A stretch of 64,000 nt of DNA, taken from assembly GCA_023461275.1 (NCBI GenBank), contig JAEYMI010000032.1:6196-70195 (forward strand), given 5' to 3'. Below the pieces are notes generated by a model. The model was given only the letters and a program-made list of their open reading frames with translations, was not told the origin of the DNA and searched no databases. The position numbers and the translations under genes were made by a program. Positions 16,237 to 24,640 of this stretch are shown here, piece after piece; the first letter of the stretch is position 1, and every line of letters starts with the position of its first letter. Source of the stretch: Actinomycetes bacterium. GTDB lineage: Bacteria; Actinomycetota; Actinomycetes; Mycobacteriales; Mycobacteriaceae.

Positions 16237-17070
16237 ATGACGAGCTCTGTGACCACCGCCACCCCCGCCGGTTCTGCTGATTCGCCCACCCCGATCAGCG
16301 AAGCCGACGGCGTTCTCACCATCACCGTCTCCACGTCGAATGCGGGCACGTCCCTGTCGCGGGAAGCGGTCACCGAAGGCCGCTCGGTACTGCAGTCGGT
16401 GGCCAGAGACGAGCGGGATGTGGGCGCGATTCTGCTCGTCGGCACCGGCAAGAACTTCTGCGCGGGCGGCGATGTCCGGGCGTTCGCCTCGGCGCCGGAC
16501 CGCCCCGAGTTTCTGCGTGGCCTCGCCGACGACTTCCATGCCTTCATCGGCGCGCTGTATGAGGCCAATCGGCCCGTCGTGGCCGCGGTGAACGGCTGGG
16601 CGGCCGGCGCCGGCATGAGCCTGGTGTTGCACGCCGACATCGCCATCGGCGGAACCTCGACACACCTGCGCCCCGCCTACCCCGGCATCGGCCTGTCCCC
16701 CGACGGCGGCATGACGTGGACGCTGCCGCGCATCGTCGGGCTGGCGAAGGCACGCTCGATCATCCTGACCGACGCCGTCCTGGACGCATCGGAGGCGCTG
16801 AGCCTCGGGGTGCTGTCAGAGGTCGTCGACGACGATGCCGTGTCGGCCACCGCCCGAGCGGCAGCCGAGAAGCTCGCAACCGGCCCGCGAGGCTCGCTGA
16901 GCGCAACCCGCGCGTTGCTCTCGGCCTCCGCCGACCGCACCCTCGTCGAACAACTCGTGCATGAGGGTCACTCGATCTCCCTGCTGTCGGGAACCTCCGA
17001 GGGAGTGGAGGGCGTCGACGCGTTCACCGAGAAGCGCCGACCCGACTACGGTGCCGCCCGAGCACGCTGA
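16237..17070 (+). CDS. Enoyl-CoA hydratase/isomerase family protein
   Basis: The crotonase-fold protein has 277 residues. The oxyanion-hole motifs are visible: NFCAGGDVRAFA (about residues 72-83) and AAVNGWAAGAGMSLVLHADIAI (about 112-133). The second catalytic glutamate of true hydratases would fall in RPAYPGIGLSPDGGMTWTLPRIVG, where the position is Asp (SPDGG), so the protein may be an isomerase or another crotonase rather than a classical hydratase. Fatty-acid or amino-acid CoA-ester metabolism is expected, substrate unknown. ATG 16237 is preceded by TATCGT (16224-16229) seven bases away, indicating a leaderless message. Confidence 0.88.
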   Translation: MTSSVTTATPAGSADSPTPISEADGVLTITVSTSNAGTSLSREAVTEGRSVLQSVARDERDVGAILLVGTGKNFCAGGDVRAFASAPDRPEFLRGLADDFHAFIGALYEANRPVVAAVNGWAAGAGMSLVLHADIAIGGTSTHLRPAYPGIGLSPDGGMTWTLPRIVGLAKARSIILTDAVLDASEALSLGVLSEVVDDDAVSATARAAAEKLATGPRGSLSATRALLSASADRTLVEQLVHEGHSISLLSGTSEGVEGVDAFTEKRRPDYGAARAR

Positions 17071-17109
17071 GCGGCCGACTCCCGGCTCCCGACAACGTCT
17101 GCCGTCACG

Positions 17110-17820
17110 TCAGGGCAGGCGCCAGTCGATCGGGTCGGCGCCGAGGTCGGACAGTGCCTCGTTGGCACGGCTGAACGGTTTCGAGCCGAAGAATCCCCGG
17201 CTCGCCGACAGCGGTGACGGATGCGCCGATGCGATGACGGGAACGTCGGGTAGCCATTTCTCGAGATTCATCGCGTCGCGCCCCCACAGAATCGCGACCA
17301 GCGGCTCACCCTCACGCGCGACGAGTGCCTTGATCGCGCATTCGGTGACCTCTTCCCACCCCTTGCCCCGGTGCGATGCCGGCTCGCCGGGCATCACAGT
17401 GAGCACCCGATTCAGCAGCAGCACACCGGATTGCGCCCACGGCGTGAGATCACCGGTGCTCGGCATCGGATATCCGAGGTCGTCGCAGTACTCGCGATAG
17501 ATGTTCGCCAACGAGCGAGGAATCGGTGAAACATCGGGTGCGACAGAGAAACTCAACCCGACGGCGTGACCGGGCGTCGGGTAGGGATCCTGTCCGACGA
17601 TGAGCACACGTACGTCGTCGAAGGGTTGGGTGAACGCCCGCAACACATTCCGGCCGGCCGGTAGATAGGCGCGACCGTCGGCGATCTCGGCTCGGAGGAA
17701 CTGTCCCATCGCGGAGATCTGCGGCTCCACCGGCGCGAGAGCCTCCGCCCAGCCCGGATCCAGCAACTGCGCCAACGGTTTCGGCCCGCTGCCGGATGCC
17801 TCCGGGGTCGCGGCGGTCAC
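17110..17820 (-). CDS. ung: Uracil-DNA glycosylase
   Basis: Ung removes uracil from DNA, starting base-excision repair. The 236-residue protein contains the catalytic water-activating motif VGQDPYPTPGHAVGLSFS, the uracil-binding VLLLNRVLTV, and the minor-groove loop ASAHPSPLSASRGFFGSKPFS. Normal length for family 1. GTG 17820 overlaps the carbonic anhydrase stop as GTGA, so translation is probably coupled. Convergent to the enoyl-CoA hydratase gene with a 39-bp gap. Confidence 0.97.
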   Translation of the reverse strand: MTAATPEASGSGPKPLAQLLDPGWAEALAPVEPQISAMGQFLRAEIADGRAYLPAGRNVLRAFTQPFDDVRVLIVGQDPYPTPGHAVGLSFSVAPDVSPIPRSLANIYREYCDDLGYPMPSTGDLTPWAQSGVLLLNRVLTVMPGEPASHRGKGWEEVTECAIKALVAREGEPLVAILWGRDAMNLEKWLPDVPVIASAHPSPLSASRGFFGSKPFSRANEALSDLGADPIDWRLP

Positions 17821-18338
17821 GACAGCCGCCGCAAGGAGTCGCGGAAGTACTGCGCGTTATGGAAATAGAGTTCGACGTTGAGGTCGACGTGATCCTCGGC
17901 CACCTCGAATCCCTCCCGGATGCGCGCCGGCACACCCAGCGCCATCGCCCTGGGCGGCACCGAGAAGTCGTAGGGAACCACCGCGCCGGCTCCGACGACC
18001 GCACCGTCGGCGACCTCGGATCCGTTGAGCACCACCGATCCCGACGCGATCAGGCATCGGTCTCCGATGGTGGCGCCCTCGATGTGGACACTGTGCCCGA
18101 CCACCGTGCGAGCCCCGATCACCGTCGGGTGAATCGGGGTGCAGTGGATGACGGTGCCGTCCTGGATGTTGGTGCGCTCCCCGATCGTGATGCTGCCGGC
18201 GTCGCCACGCAGCACCGCATTCGGCCACACCGAGACCCCGGCGGCCAGGGTCACGTTGCCGATCACCACCGCGTCGGGGTGCACGTAGGCATCGGCGTCG
18301 ATGGTGGGTTCGAGTTCTCCGAGCGCATAGATGGGCAT
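17817..18338 (-). CDS. Gamma-class carbonic anhydrase family protein
   Basis: This 173-residue left-handed beta-helix protein is built of hexapeptide repeats (VIGNVTLAAGVSVWPNAVLRGD, IQDGTVIHC, VVGHSVHIEGATIGD). Metal-binding histidines are seen in TVIHCTPIHPTVIG and VVGHSVHIEG, the pattern of the gamma-carbonic anhydrase family. Enzyme activity is not assured for this family, and many members are of unknown function. ATG 18338 is preceded by TAGATC six bases upstream (18350-18345). It lies between thiL and ung and overlaps ung by 4 bp. Confidence 0.87.
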   Translation of the reverse strand: MPIYALGELEPTIDADAYVHPDAVVIGNVTLAAGVSVWPNAVLRGDAGSITIGERTNIQDGTVIHCTPIHPTVIGARTVVGHSVHIEGATIGDRCLIASGSVVLNGSEVADGAVVGAGAVVPYDFSVPPRAMALGVPARIREGFEVAEDHVDLNVELYFHNAQYFRDSLRRLS

Positions 18339-18351
18339 ACCGACGATCTAA

Positions 18352-19425
18352 TCAGGTCGTTTCACCGAAGGACTGCCACCCGTGCACCCGGTCGGCGGGT
18401 GCACCGTCGATGAGGACTCCGACGGCCGTGCCGGGTGCGTCGTCGCGACCTCCGACGACGCGCCCGATCACCGTCCAGCCGGGCGGGACGTCGTCGGGCG
18501 CGAACGCCGCGAGCAACTCGTGGTCCTCGCCGCCGGCCAGCACCCACTCGCGTTCATCCACCCCGAGTTCTGCTGCGGCAGAAGATAGTTGAGGCCACCT
18601 CGGAATTGCCGCGCTGTCGACTTCGAGACGGGTGCCCGACGCCGCCGACATCGTGATCAGTTCCTCGATCAGCCCGTCGGACACGTCGGTCATGGCGTGG
18701 GCGCCGTGCCGAGCCGCGACGACCCCCTGGGTGTGATCGGGCCACGGCAGGACAAACGCCGCCACCAGATCGTCGTAGCGGTCCATACGTTCCCGCGATC
18801 GACTCGCGTCGGCGTCGGCGAGCACAGCCAGTCCGGCGGCGCACGCACCCAGCGGTCCGCTGAGCGCCAGCACGTCACCATCGCTAGCGCCGCTCAGCAC
18901 GATCGGTGCGAGCCCGCCCAGGACTCCGATCGACGTGACGCCGATGACCACCTCACTGGCCGCGACGAGATCCCCACCGAGCACCCGGGCGCCGAGTCGG
19001 TGTGCCGCGTCGACGATCCCGGCGTTGAGATCCACCAGCGTGCCGACCGTCGTCGACGGCGGGCAGGCCAACGAGACCACCACCCCGGTGACCCGGCCGC
19101 CCATGGCGGCGATGTCGGCCGCGCTCTGCACCGCCGCACGCGCCCCGACGTCGAACGGTCGCGACCATTCGAACCGGAAATGGCGGTTCTCGACAGCTGT
19201 GTCGGTGCTCACCACCGCCGGTCCGCCGGTATCGATCACCGCGGCATCGTCTCCCGAGCCGATGACGATGTCGCCGGAATCCGCAGTAGCGTCGACGGCC
19301 GAATCCGGTGCGCTCGCCGCAGATGTAAGCAGTGCCAGCAGCCGACGCTCACCGATCTCGCCCACGGTGCGGGCCCGATCGGCCGGACTCGGGGACGCAC
19401 CGGCGGCGGCTGGTCGCGAACCCAT
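18352..19425 (-). CDS. thiL: Thiamine-monophosphate kinase
   Basis: ThiL phosphorylates thiamine monophosphate to thiamine diphosphate, the active cofactor used by enzymes such as IlvB in this window. The 357-residue protein shows the PurM-like ATP-binding start GEIGERRLLALL and VIGSGDDAAVIDTGG, then NRHFRFEWSRPFDVGARAAVQSAADIAAMGG, and C-terminal ALGxVxD-like AMTDVSDGLIEELI. The N-terminal ~25 residues are Ala/Ser-rich and longer than in M. tuberculosis. ATG 19425 has GAGGAGG only 3 bases upstream; the frame is open further upstream without better signals. Confidence 0.95.
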   Translation of the reverse strand: MGSRPAAAGASPSPADRARTVGEIGERRLLALLTSAASAPDSAVDATADSGDIVIGSGDDAAVIDTGGPAVVSTDTAVENRHFRFEWSRPFDVGARAAVQSAADIAAMGGRVTGVVVSLACPPSTTVGTLVDLNAGIVDAAHRLGARVLGGDLVAASEVVIGVTSIGVLGGLAPIVLSGASDGDVLALSGPLGACAAGLAVLADADASRSRERMDRYDDLVAAFVLPWPDHTQGVVAARHGAHAMTDVSDGLIEELITMSAASGTRLEVDSAAIPRWPQLSSAAAELGVDEREWVLAGGEDHELLAAFAPDDVPPGWTVIGRVVGGRDDAPGTAVGVLIDGAPADRVHGWQSFGETT

Positions 19426-19499
19426 CGGCCTCCTCGAAACTTCTCCCTGAGTCGCGCGCTGGCAGGTTTGTCGGCGACAATGTGTGCCACAGTGTATTG

Positions 19500-19522
19500 G
19501 CTCCGGGCCCCTGGCCCGGAGC
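19500..19522. other. Strong GC hairpin upstream of the Lrp-domain gene
   Basis: GCTCCGGGCC (19500-19509) and GGCCCGGAGC (19513-19522) form a perfect 10-bp stem with a 3-base loop in the 152-bp gap between divergent thiL and the Lrp-domain gene. No T run follows. It could be an RNA structure in a 5' leader or a protein-binding site. Confidence 0.6.
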
Positions 19523-19577
19523 ACGCCGGAACTCACCAGCCCGATCCGGCATCGATGTGGCAAACGAGAGGATGGCC

Positions 19578-19817
19578 GTGGTTCAGGCATACATACTGAT
19601 CCAGACCGAGGTCGGCCGCGCTGCGCTGGCGGCGGCAACGATCGCGGAGATATCCGGTGTCGCATCGTCCGAGGAGGTCAGCGGACCGTACGACGTGATC
19701 GTTCGCGTCGACGCCGCAGACGCCACCCACCTCACCGACGACGTCGTCCCGCAGATCCAGAAGGTCGACGGCATCACCCGAACCCTCACCTGCCCGGTGG
19801 TGAACACCAACCGCTGA
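19578..19817 (+). CDS. Stand-alone Lrp/AsnC ligand-binding (RAM) domain protein
   Basis: This 79-residue protein has only the alpha-beta effector-binding domain of Lrp/AsnC regulators and no helix-turn-helix. Family features are YILIQTEVGRAALAAATIAEI, the GPYDVIVRVDA strand and the closing TRTLTCPVV. Such proteins form decamers that bind amino acids; some act as sensors, but the partner here is unknown. I prefer GTG 19578, because GAGAGG (19566-19571) lies 6 bases before it, whereas the ATG at 19572 touches that ribosome site directly. Confidence 0.85.
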   Translation: MVQAYILIQTEVGRAALAAATIAEISGVASSEEVSGPYDVIVRVDAADATHLTDDVVPQIQKVDGITRTLTCPVVNTNR

Positions 19818-19847
19818 CCTCTGCCGCCATGATCTAGGCTGACCGGC

Positions 19848-20450
19848 GTGACCGACTCTCCCGACGACGACCCGGTTCCCGCCGAGCCGGCGGATCCGGA
19901 CACGGCGTCGGAGCCGGGCCGTCAGCAGCCGGGTCGTCAGCTCAGTGCAGGGCTCGTGGCGACACTCGTCGCCATCCCGGTGATGGTGCTGGCGGGGTTC
20001 ATCACGTTCGCGGCCCTGCGTTTCTCCGGAGGCACCGACTCCGACGACGCGGTCACCCCGATCGACTCCTATGCGACGCAGGCGGCCGCCGCATCCGACT
20101 GCGCGAAGCTGTCCGCGGCATTGCCGCGCACCTTTCCCGGTTTCGGAGACCGCACGATCACCGGCGACACGGTCACCTGGCCTGCGGACAAGGGCGGCGG
20201 GCCGGTGCGACTGCGCTGCGGGGTCACCCGCCCGGCCGACTTCTCACCGTCGAGCAGTCTGCAGGTGGTGCACCCGGTGCAGTGGTTTCTGACCGACACC
20301 GTCGAGGGCACCGGCCAGGCCTTCGTCAGCGTCGACCATCGCCCGTACGTCGCGCTGTGGTTGCCGATCGGGGCCGGCAACGCCCCCATCACCGATGTCT
20401 CTGCGGCCATCGACAACACGCTGCCGCGAGGACCACTGGATTTCGGATGA
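19848..20450 (+). CDS. DUF3515 membrane-anchored protein
   Basis: The 200-residue protein has an acidic, proline-rich N-terminus, one membrane helix (about 29-56, LVATLVAIPVMVLAGFITFAAL), and an extracytoplasmic domain with paired cysteines (SDCAKL and LRCGV) that could form a disulfide. The position between the Lrp-domain gene and gpsA is conserved (Rv2980). Function is unknown. GTG 19848 follows TAGGCT (19835-19840) by 7 bases, fitting a leaderless message. It converges on gpsA with only 20 bp between stops. Confidence 0.82.
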   Translation: MTDSPDDDPVPAEPADPDTASEPGRQQPGRQLSAGLVATLVAIPVMVLAGFITFAALRFSGGTDSDDAVTPIDSYATQAAAASDCAKLSAALPRTFPGFGDRTITGDTVTWPADKGGGPVRLRCGVTRPADFSPSSSLQVVHPVQWFLTDTVEGTGQAFVSVDHRPYVALWLPIGAGNAPITDVSAAIDNTLPRGPLDFG

Positions 20451-20470
20451 CGGGGTCGGTCCGCGCACCG

Positions 20471-21478
20471 TCAGTCGCGGTAGATCTCCGGTTTGGGCTT
20501 GCGTCCCAGCAACGAACTGACCGCATCGATGACCGGTAGGTCTTCGTGGCACACCAGGTGAACGGCCTCGGTCAGTGGCATCGGCACGTCGTACTTGTCG
20601 GCCAGGGCACGCACCGACGTGCACGATTTGACCCCTTCGGCGACCTGCCCGTTGGTGGCCTCCTGCGCCTGTGCCATCGTCGCTCCCTCGCCGAGGCGCG
20701 CACCGAACGTCCGGTTTCGCGACAACGGTGAGGAACACGTGGCCACCAGGTCGCCGATCCCGGCCAGGCCGGCGAGCGTCTCGATGTTGGCGCCGAGTGT
20801 GGCACCGAGCCGGATGGTTTCGGCGAGACCGCGGGTGATGATCGTGGCCAGGGTGTTCTGGCCGAATCCCAAACCACTGGCCATGCCACAGGCGAGCGCG
20901 ATGACGTTCTTCACCGCGCCACCGATCTCGCAGCCGATGACGTCGGTGTTGGTGTAGGGCCGGAAATAGCCGGTGTTGAAGGCGTTCTGCACGGTCTCGG
21001 CACGCTCGCCGTCGACGCATGCGATGACTGTGGCCGCCGGCTGACCTTCGGCGATCTCACGTGCCAGGTTGGGTCCGCTGAGCACCGAGATCTGCGCATC
21101 GGGCAAGCCGGTCACCTCGGCGATGACCTCACTCATGCGCATCAGGGTGCTGCTCTCGATGCCCTTGGCCAATGAGACCAGTGTCGCCCCCGAAGCGAGG
21201 TCCGGCGTCCACTCGGTCAGGTTGTCGCGCAACGACTGTGAGGGGACCGCGCAAATGACCAGTTCGGCACCGTCGAGTGCCTCGGTGGTGGAGCTGGTGG
21301 CCCGCAGGCCCGCCGGCAGGGTGATGCCGGGCAGGTAATCACTGTTGGCGTGCTCGGTGTTGATCCGCTGGGCCAGGTCCTCGCGTCGGGCCCAGATCGA
21401 CGTCTCGTTGCCCGCGTCGATCAACACCTTGGCGACCGCCGTACCCCAGGACCCGGCACCCATCACCGCTGTGCGCAC
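20471..21478 (-). CDS. gpsA: Glycerol-3-phosphate dehydrogenase [NAD(P)+]
   Basis: GpsA reduces dihydroxyacetone phosphate to glycerol-3-phosphate for phospholipid synthesis. The 335-residue protein has the dinucleotide motif VMGAGSWGTAVAKVL at the start, VSLAKGIE, VLSGPNLAREIA, the catalytic lysine region GGAVKNVIALACGMASGLGFG, and LAGIGDLVATC. I choose GTG 21478 because AGGAG lies 8 bases upstream. The frame is open for 15 more codons to 21523 without a ribosome site. In M. tuberculosis ddlA lies between DUF3515 and this gene; here it is absent. Confidence 0.95.
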   Translation of the reverse strand: MRTAVMGAGSWGTAVAKVLIDAGNETSIWARREDLAQRINTEHANSDYLPGITLPAGLRATSSTTEALDGAELVICAVPSQSLRDNLTEWTPDLASGATLVSLAKGIESSTLMRMSEVIAEVTGLPDAQISVLSGPNLAREIAEGQPAATVIACVDGERAETVQNAFNTGYFRPYTNTDVIGCEIGGAVKNVIALACGMASGLGFGQNTLATIITRGLAETIRLGATLGANIETLAGLAGIGDLVATCSSPLSRNRTFGARLGEGATMAQAQEATNGQVAEGVKSCTSVRALADKYDVPMPLTEAVHLVCHEDLPVIDAVSSLLGRKPKPEIYRD

Positions 21479-21615
21479 TGCTCGACTCCTCTTGCCACAT
21501 TCCACATCCGACTGATCTGCCAACCCTAATCGGTGGGCGGTGCCTGCGGCCCGAAACCGCCAGGTCCGCCGTGCACTCGCAACGCGGGGCAGGACCGTCG
21601 GCCATGATGGTTGTC

Positions 21616-22350
21616 ATGGCACGGCATACCTGCGTGAGATCCGAACGCGCCGCGGGTCCGACGTCACCGCAGCGGTGGCCCGACGACCCGTCGCTTGCGG
21701 TGGCCACAGTGCTCGCGGTGAAGAATCTCACCGGCGCCAAATCGCGGCTGGCGCCGAAGTCGACACCACAGCATCGCGCCCTGGTGGTGGCGATGCTGCT
21801 GGACACCGTCTCGGCCGTTCGCGATGCCGGTATCGACCGGATCGTCCTGGTCAGTCCCGACCCGACGGTTCGTGACGCCGCGCGCGAAGCCGGCGCGATC
21901 GCGGTTGCCGAACCCTTGTCATCCACCACCGACCCGCATACCGGACTCTCGGGGCTGAATCTCGCTCTGGCACAAGGCTGCATCGAAGCCCGCCGACGCT
22001 GGCCGGCGATCACCCGGGTCGTGTTGATTCAGGCCGATCTGCCCTCGGCGACCGCTACGAGCATCCGTGAGGCGCTCATCGAATCCGTGCCGCACGCACA
22101 GGCCATGGTCACCGACCGCAGCGGCGTCGGAACCGCGATGCTGATCCGCGGCGCCGAGGTGTCCGAACCACCCCGATTCGGTGCGGATTCGGCTGCCGCA
22201 CATCGTGATTCGGGTGCGGTCGAACTCGATCCGCACCATCGGCGCTGGCCCGATCTGCGGACCGATGTCGACACCCTCGACGATCTGCAGGTCGCCAGTG
22301 CACTCGGGTTGGGGGCGCGGACCGCCGCGGCGCTGGCGGCGCAATCCTGA
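21616..22350 (+). CDS. cofC: Phospholactate/phosphoenolpyruvate guanylyltransferase for F420 synthesis
   Basis: CofC (FbiD in mycobacteria) activates phosphoenolpyruvate or 2-phospholactate with GTP at the start of coenzyme F420 synthesis. The 244-residue nucleotidyltransferase has AVKNLTGAKSRLAP near residues 35-48, ALVVAMLLDTVSAVRDAGIDRIVLVSPD, VLIQADLPSATATSI with the metal-binding Asp, and TDRSGVGTAMLI. Start choice: ATG 21616 is preceded by CATGAT (21603-21608) seven bases away; ATGs at 21604 and 21607 are alternatives. Position before ppk matches Rv2983-Rv2984. Confidence 0.88.
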   Translation: MARHTCVRSERAAGPTSPQRWPDDPSLAVATVLAVKNLTGAKSRLAPKSTPQHRALVVAMLLDTVSAVRDAGIDRIVLVSPDPTVRDAAREAGAIAVAEPLSSTTDPHTGLSGLNLALAQGCIEARRRWPAITRVVLIQADLPSATATSIREALIESVPHAQAMVTDRSGVGTAMLIRGAEVSEPPRFGADSAAAHRDSGAVELDPHHRRWPDLRTDVDTLDDLQVASALGLGARTAAALAAQS

Positions 22351-22424
22351 ATACACCAGCCCGGTCGTCTCACTCGGACCGCCCATCGGCGCCGCGAACC
22401 CGACGAATACGTCATGATTGACCG

Positions 22425-24605
22425 GTGAGCCCCGCCGACGACACCACCGCAGAACCGACGACCTCGATACCGGGTGCGCCGCCCGCCGCCACCATCACGC
22501 CCGACGAATCCGCGGATCTACCCGAGGATCGGTACCTCAATCGTGAACTGAGCTGGCTGGACTTCAACTCACGCGTGCTCGCGCTGGCCGAGGACACCTC
22601 GATGCCGCTGCTGGAGCGGGCGAAGTTCCTGGCGATCTTCGCGTCGAATCTCGACGAGTTCTTCATGGTGCGCGTGGCCGGGCTCAAGCGCCGCGACGAG
22701 ACCGGGCTGTCGGTGCGGTCGGCCGACGGGCTCTCACCCCGCGAACAATTGCTGCGGATCGCCGGGCGCACCCAGACCATCGCCGATCGGCACGCCCGTG
22801 TCTTTCTCGATTCTGTTCGGCCGGCACTCGCCGAGAACAACATCCACGTCGTCACCTGGTCAGACCTCTCGGCCGATCAGAAAGGCCGGATGGTCGACTA
22901 CTTCCACGACGAGGTGTTCCCGGTCCTCACTCCCCTCGCCGTCGATCCGGCGCACCCGTTCCCCTACATCAGCGGGCTCAGCCTCAACCTCGCGGTGACC
23001 GTGCGCGACGCGCACGAGGGCGGGGAACACTTCGCCCGCATCAAGGTGCCCGACAACGTGAATCGCTTCGTTCGCGTCGACAAGCTGCTGCCGGTTCCCA
23101 CGCCACCGGGCGGCGAACCCAGCCGCACGGTGGTGCTGTTGCCGTTGGAGAACCTGATCGCGGCCAACCTCGAGCACCTGTTCCCCGGCATGGACGTCGT
23201 CGAGCATCACGCGTTCCGGATCACCCGCAACGCCGATTTCGAGGTCGAGGAAGATCGCGACGAGGATCTCCTGCAGGCCCTCGAACGTGAGCTCGCCCGA
23301 CGCCGCTTCGGGTCTCCGGTGCGCCTGGAAGTGGCCGACGACATGAGCGACCACATGCTCGAATTGTTGTTGCGCGAACTCGACGTCAACCCTGCCGATG
23401 TCATCCAGGTTCCCGGATTGCTCGATCTGTCTTGCCTGTTCGAGGTCAACGCGCTGGATCGGCCGCATCTCAAGGATCGTCCCTTCGTGCCGGCCACTCA
23501 TCCGGCATTCGGTGAACGCGAGACACCCAAAAGCGTGTTCTCGACGCTGCGTGACGGAGATGTACTGGTCCATCACCCCTACGACTCGTTCTCCACGAGT
23601 GTGCAGCGATTCATCGAACAGGCCGCGGCAGATCCCCAGGTCCTCGCGATCAAGCAGACGCTCTACCGCACCTCGGGCGACTCGCCAATCGTCAACGCGC
23701 TCATCGACGCCGCCGAAGCGGGCAAGCAGGTGGTGGCGCTTGTCGAGATCAAGGCACGATTCGACGAGCAGGCCAACATCAAGTGGGCGCGGCAACTCGA
23801 GCAGGCCGGAGTCCACGTCGTCTACGGGCTCGTCGGGCTCAAAACACATTGCAAGACATGCCTCGTGGTACGGCGTGAGGGTTCGACCATCAAGCGGTAT
23901 TGCCACATCGGCACCGGTAACTACAATCCGAAGACCGCTCGCCTGTATGAAGATGTGGGCCTGTTGACCGCCGCGCCCGATATCGGCGCCGACCTCACCG
24001 ACCTGTTCAATACGCTGACCGGCTACTCCCGCAAGAAGGAGTACCGCAACATTCTCGTTGCGCCACACGGGATTCGGTCGGGCATCATCGAGCGGATCGA
24101 TCGGGAGATCGCCGCGCGCCACCGAGGCGACCCCGCCGCCCGAATCCGGTTGAAGGCCAACGCACTCGTCGACGAGCAGGTGATCGATGCGCTGTATCGC
24201 GCGTCGCAGAACGGGGTTCCGGTCGAGGTGGTCGTGCGTGGCATCTGCGCGCTGCGTCCCGGCATGCCCGGCGTCAGCGACAACATCACGGTCCGCTCGA
24301 TCCTCGGGCAGTTCCTCGAGCATTCGCGCATCATGTTTTTCGGTGCGCAGAACGAATATTGGATCGGCAGCGCCGACATGATGCACCGCAACCTCGACCG
24401 TCGCGTCGAGGTCATGGTCCAGGTGCGCGACACCCGACTCACCGCCGAACTGGGCGAGATATTCTCCTCCGCGCTCGATCCGAGGACGCGGTGCTGGGTA
24501 TTGCAATCCGACGGCAGCTGGGTGGCCTCCCCGGCCGCGGGTGAGGAAGTCCGCGATCATCAACGCCAGATGATGCGCCGCAACCGCCGGCTCTACGACG
24601 CCTAG
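22425..24605 (+). CDS. ppk: Polyphosphate kinase 1
   Basis: PPK1 polymerises the terminal phosphate of ATP into polyphosphate. The 726-residue protein has the N-domain RYLNRELSWLDFNSRVLALAED, the core LAIKQTLYRTSGDSPIVNALIDAA, and the phosphohistidine segment IKRYCHIGTGNYNPKTARLYED. The second catalytic region is FGAQNEYWIGSADMMHRNLDRRVEV. GTG 22425 follows CATGAT (22413-22418) by six bases. It precedes mutT1 by 35 bp on the same strand. Confidence 0.97.
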   Translation: MSPADDTTAEPTTSIPGAPPAATITPDESADLPEDRYLNRELSWLDFNSRVLALAEDTSMPLLERAKFLAIFASNLDEFFMVRVAGLKRRDETGLSVRSADGLSPREQLLRIAGRTQTIADRHARVFLDSVRPALAENNIHVVTWSDLSADQKGRMVDYFHDEVFPVLTPLAVDPAHPFPYISGLSLNLAVTVRDAHEGGEHFARIKVPDNVNRFVRVDKLLPVPTPPGGEPSRTVVLLPLENLIAANLEHLFPGMDVVEHHAFRITRNADFEVEEDRDEDLLQALERELARRRFGSPVRLEVADDMSDHMLELLLRELDVNPADVIQVPGLLDLSCLFEVNALDRPHLKDRPFVPATHPAFGERETPKSVFSTLRDGDVLVHHPYDSFSTSVQRFIEQAAADPQVLAIKQTLYRTSGDSPIVNALIDAAEAGKQVVALVEIKARFDEQANIKWARQLEQAGVHVVYGLVGLKTHCKTCLVVRREGSTIKRYCHIGTGNYNPKTARLYEDVGLLTAAPDIGADLTDLFNTLTGYSRKKEYRNILVAPHGIRSGIIERIDREIAARHRGDPAARIRLKANALVDEQVIDALYRASQNGVPVEVVVRGICALRPGMPGVSDNITVRSILGQFLEHSRIMFFGAQNEYWIGSADMMHRNLDRRVEVMVQVRDTRLTAELGEIFSSALDPRTRCWVLQSDGSWVASPAAGEEVRDHQRQMMRRNRRLYDA

Positions 24606-24640
24606 TCTGCCGTTCACCATGAGTGTCTACGATCATCTCG

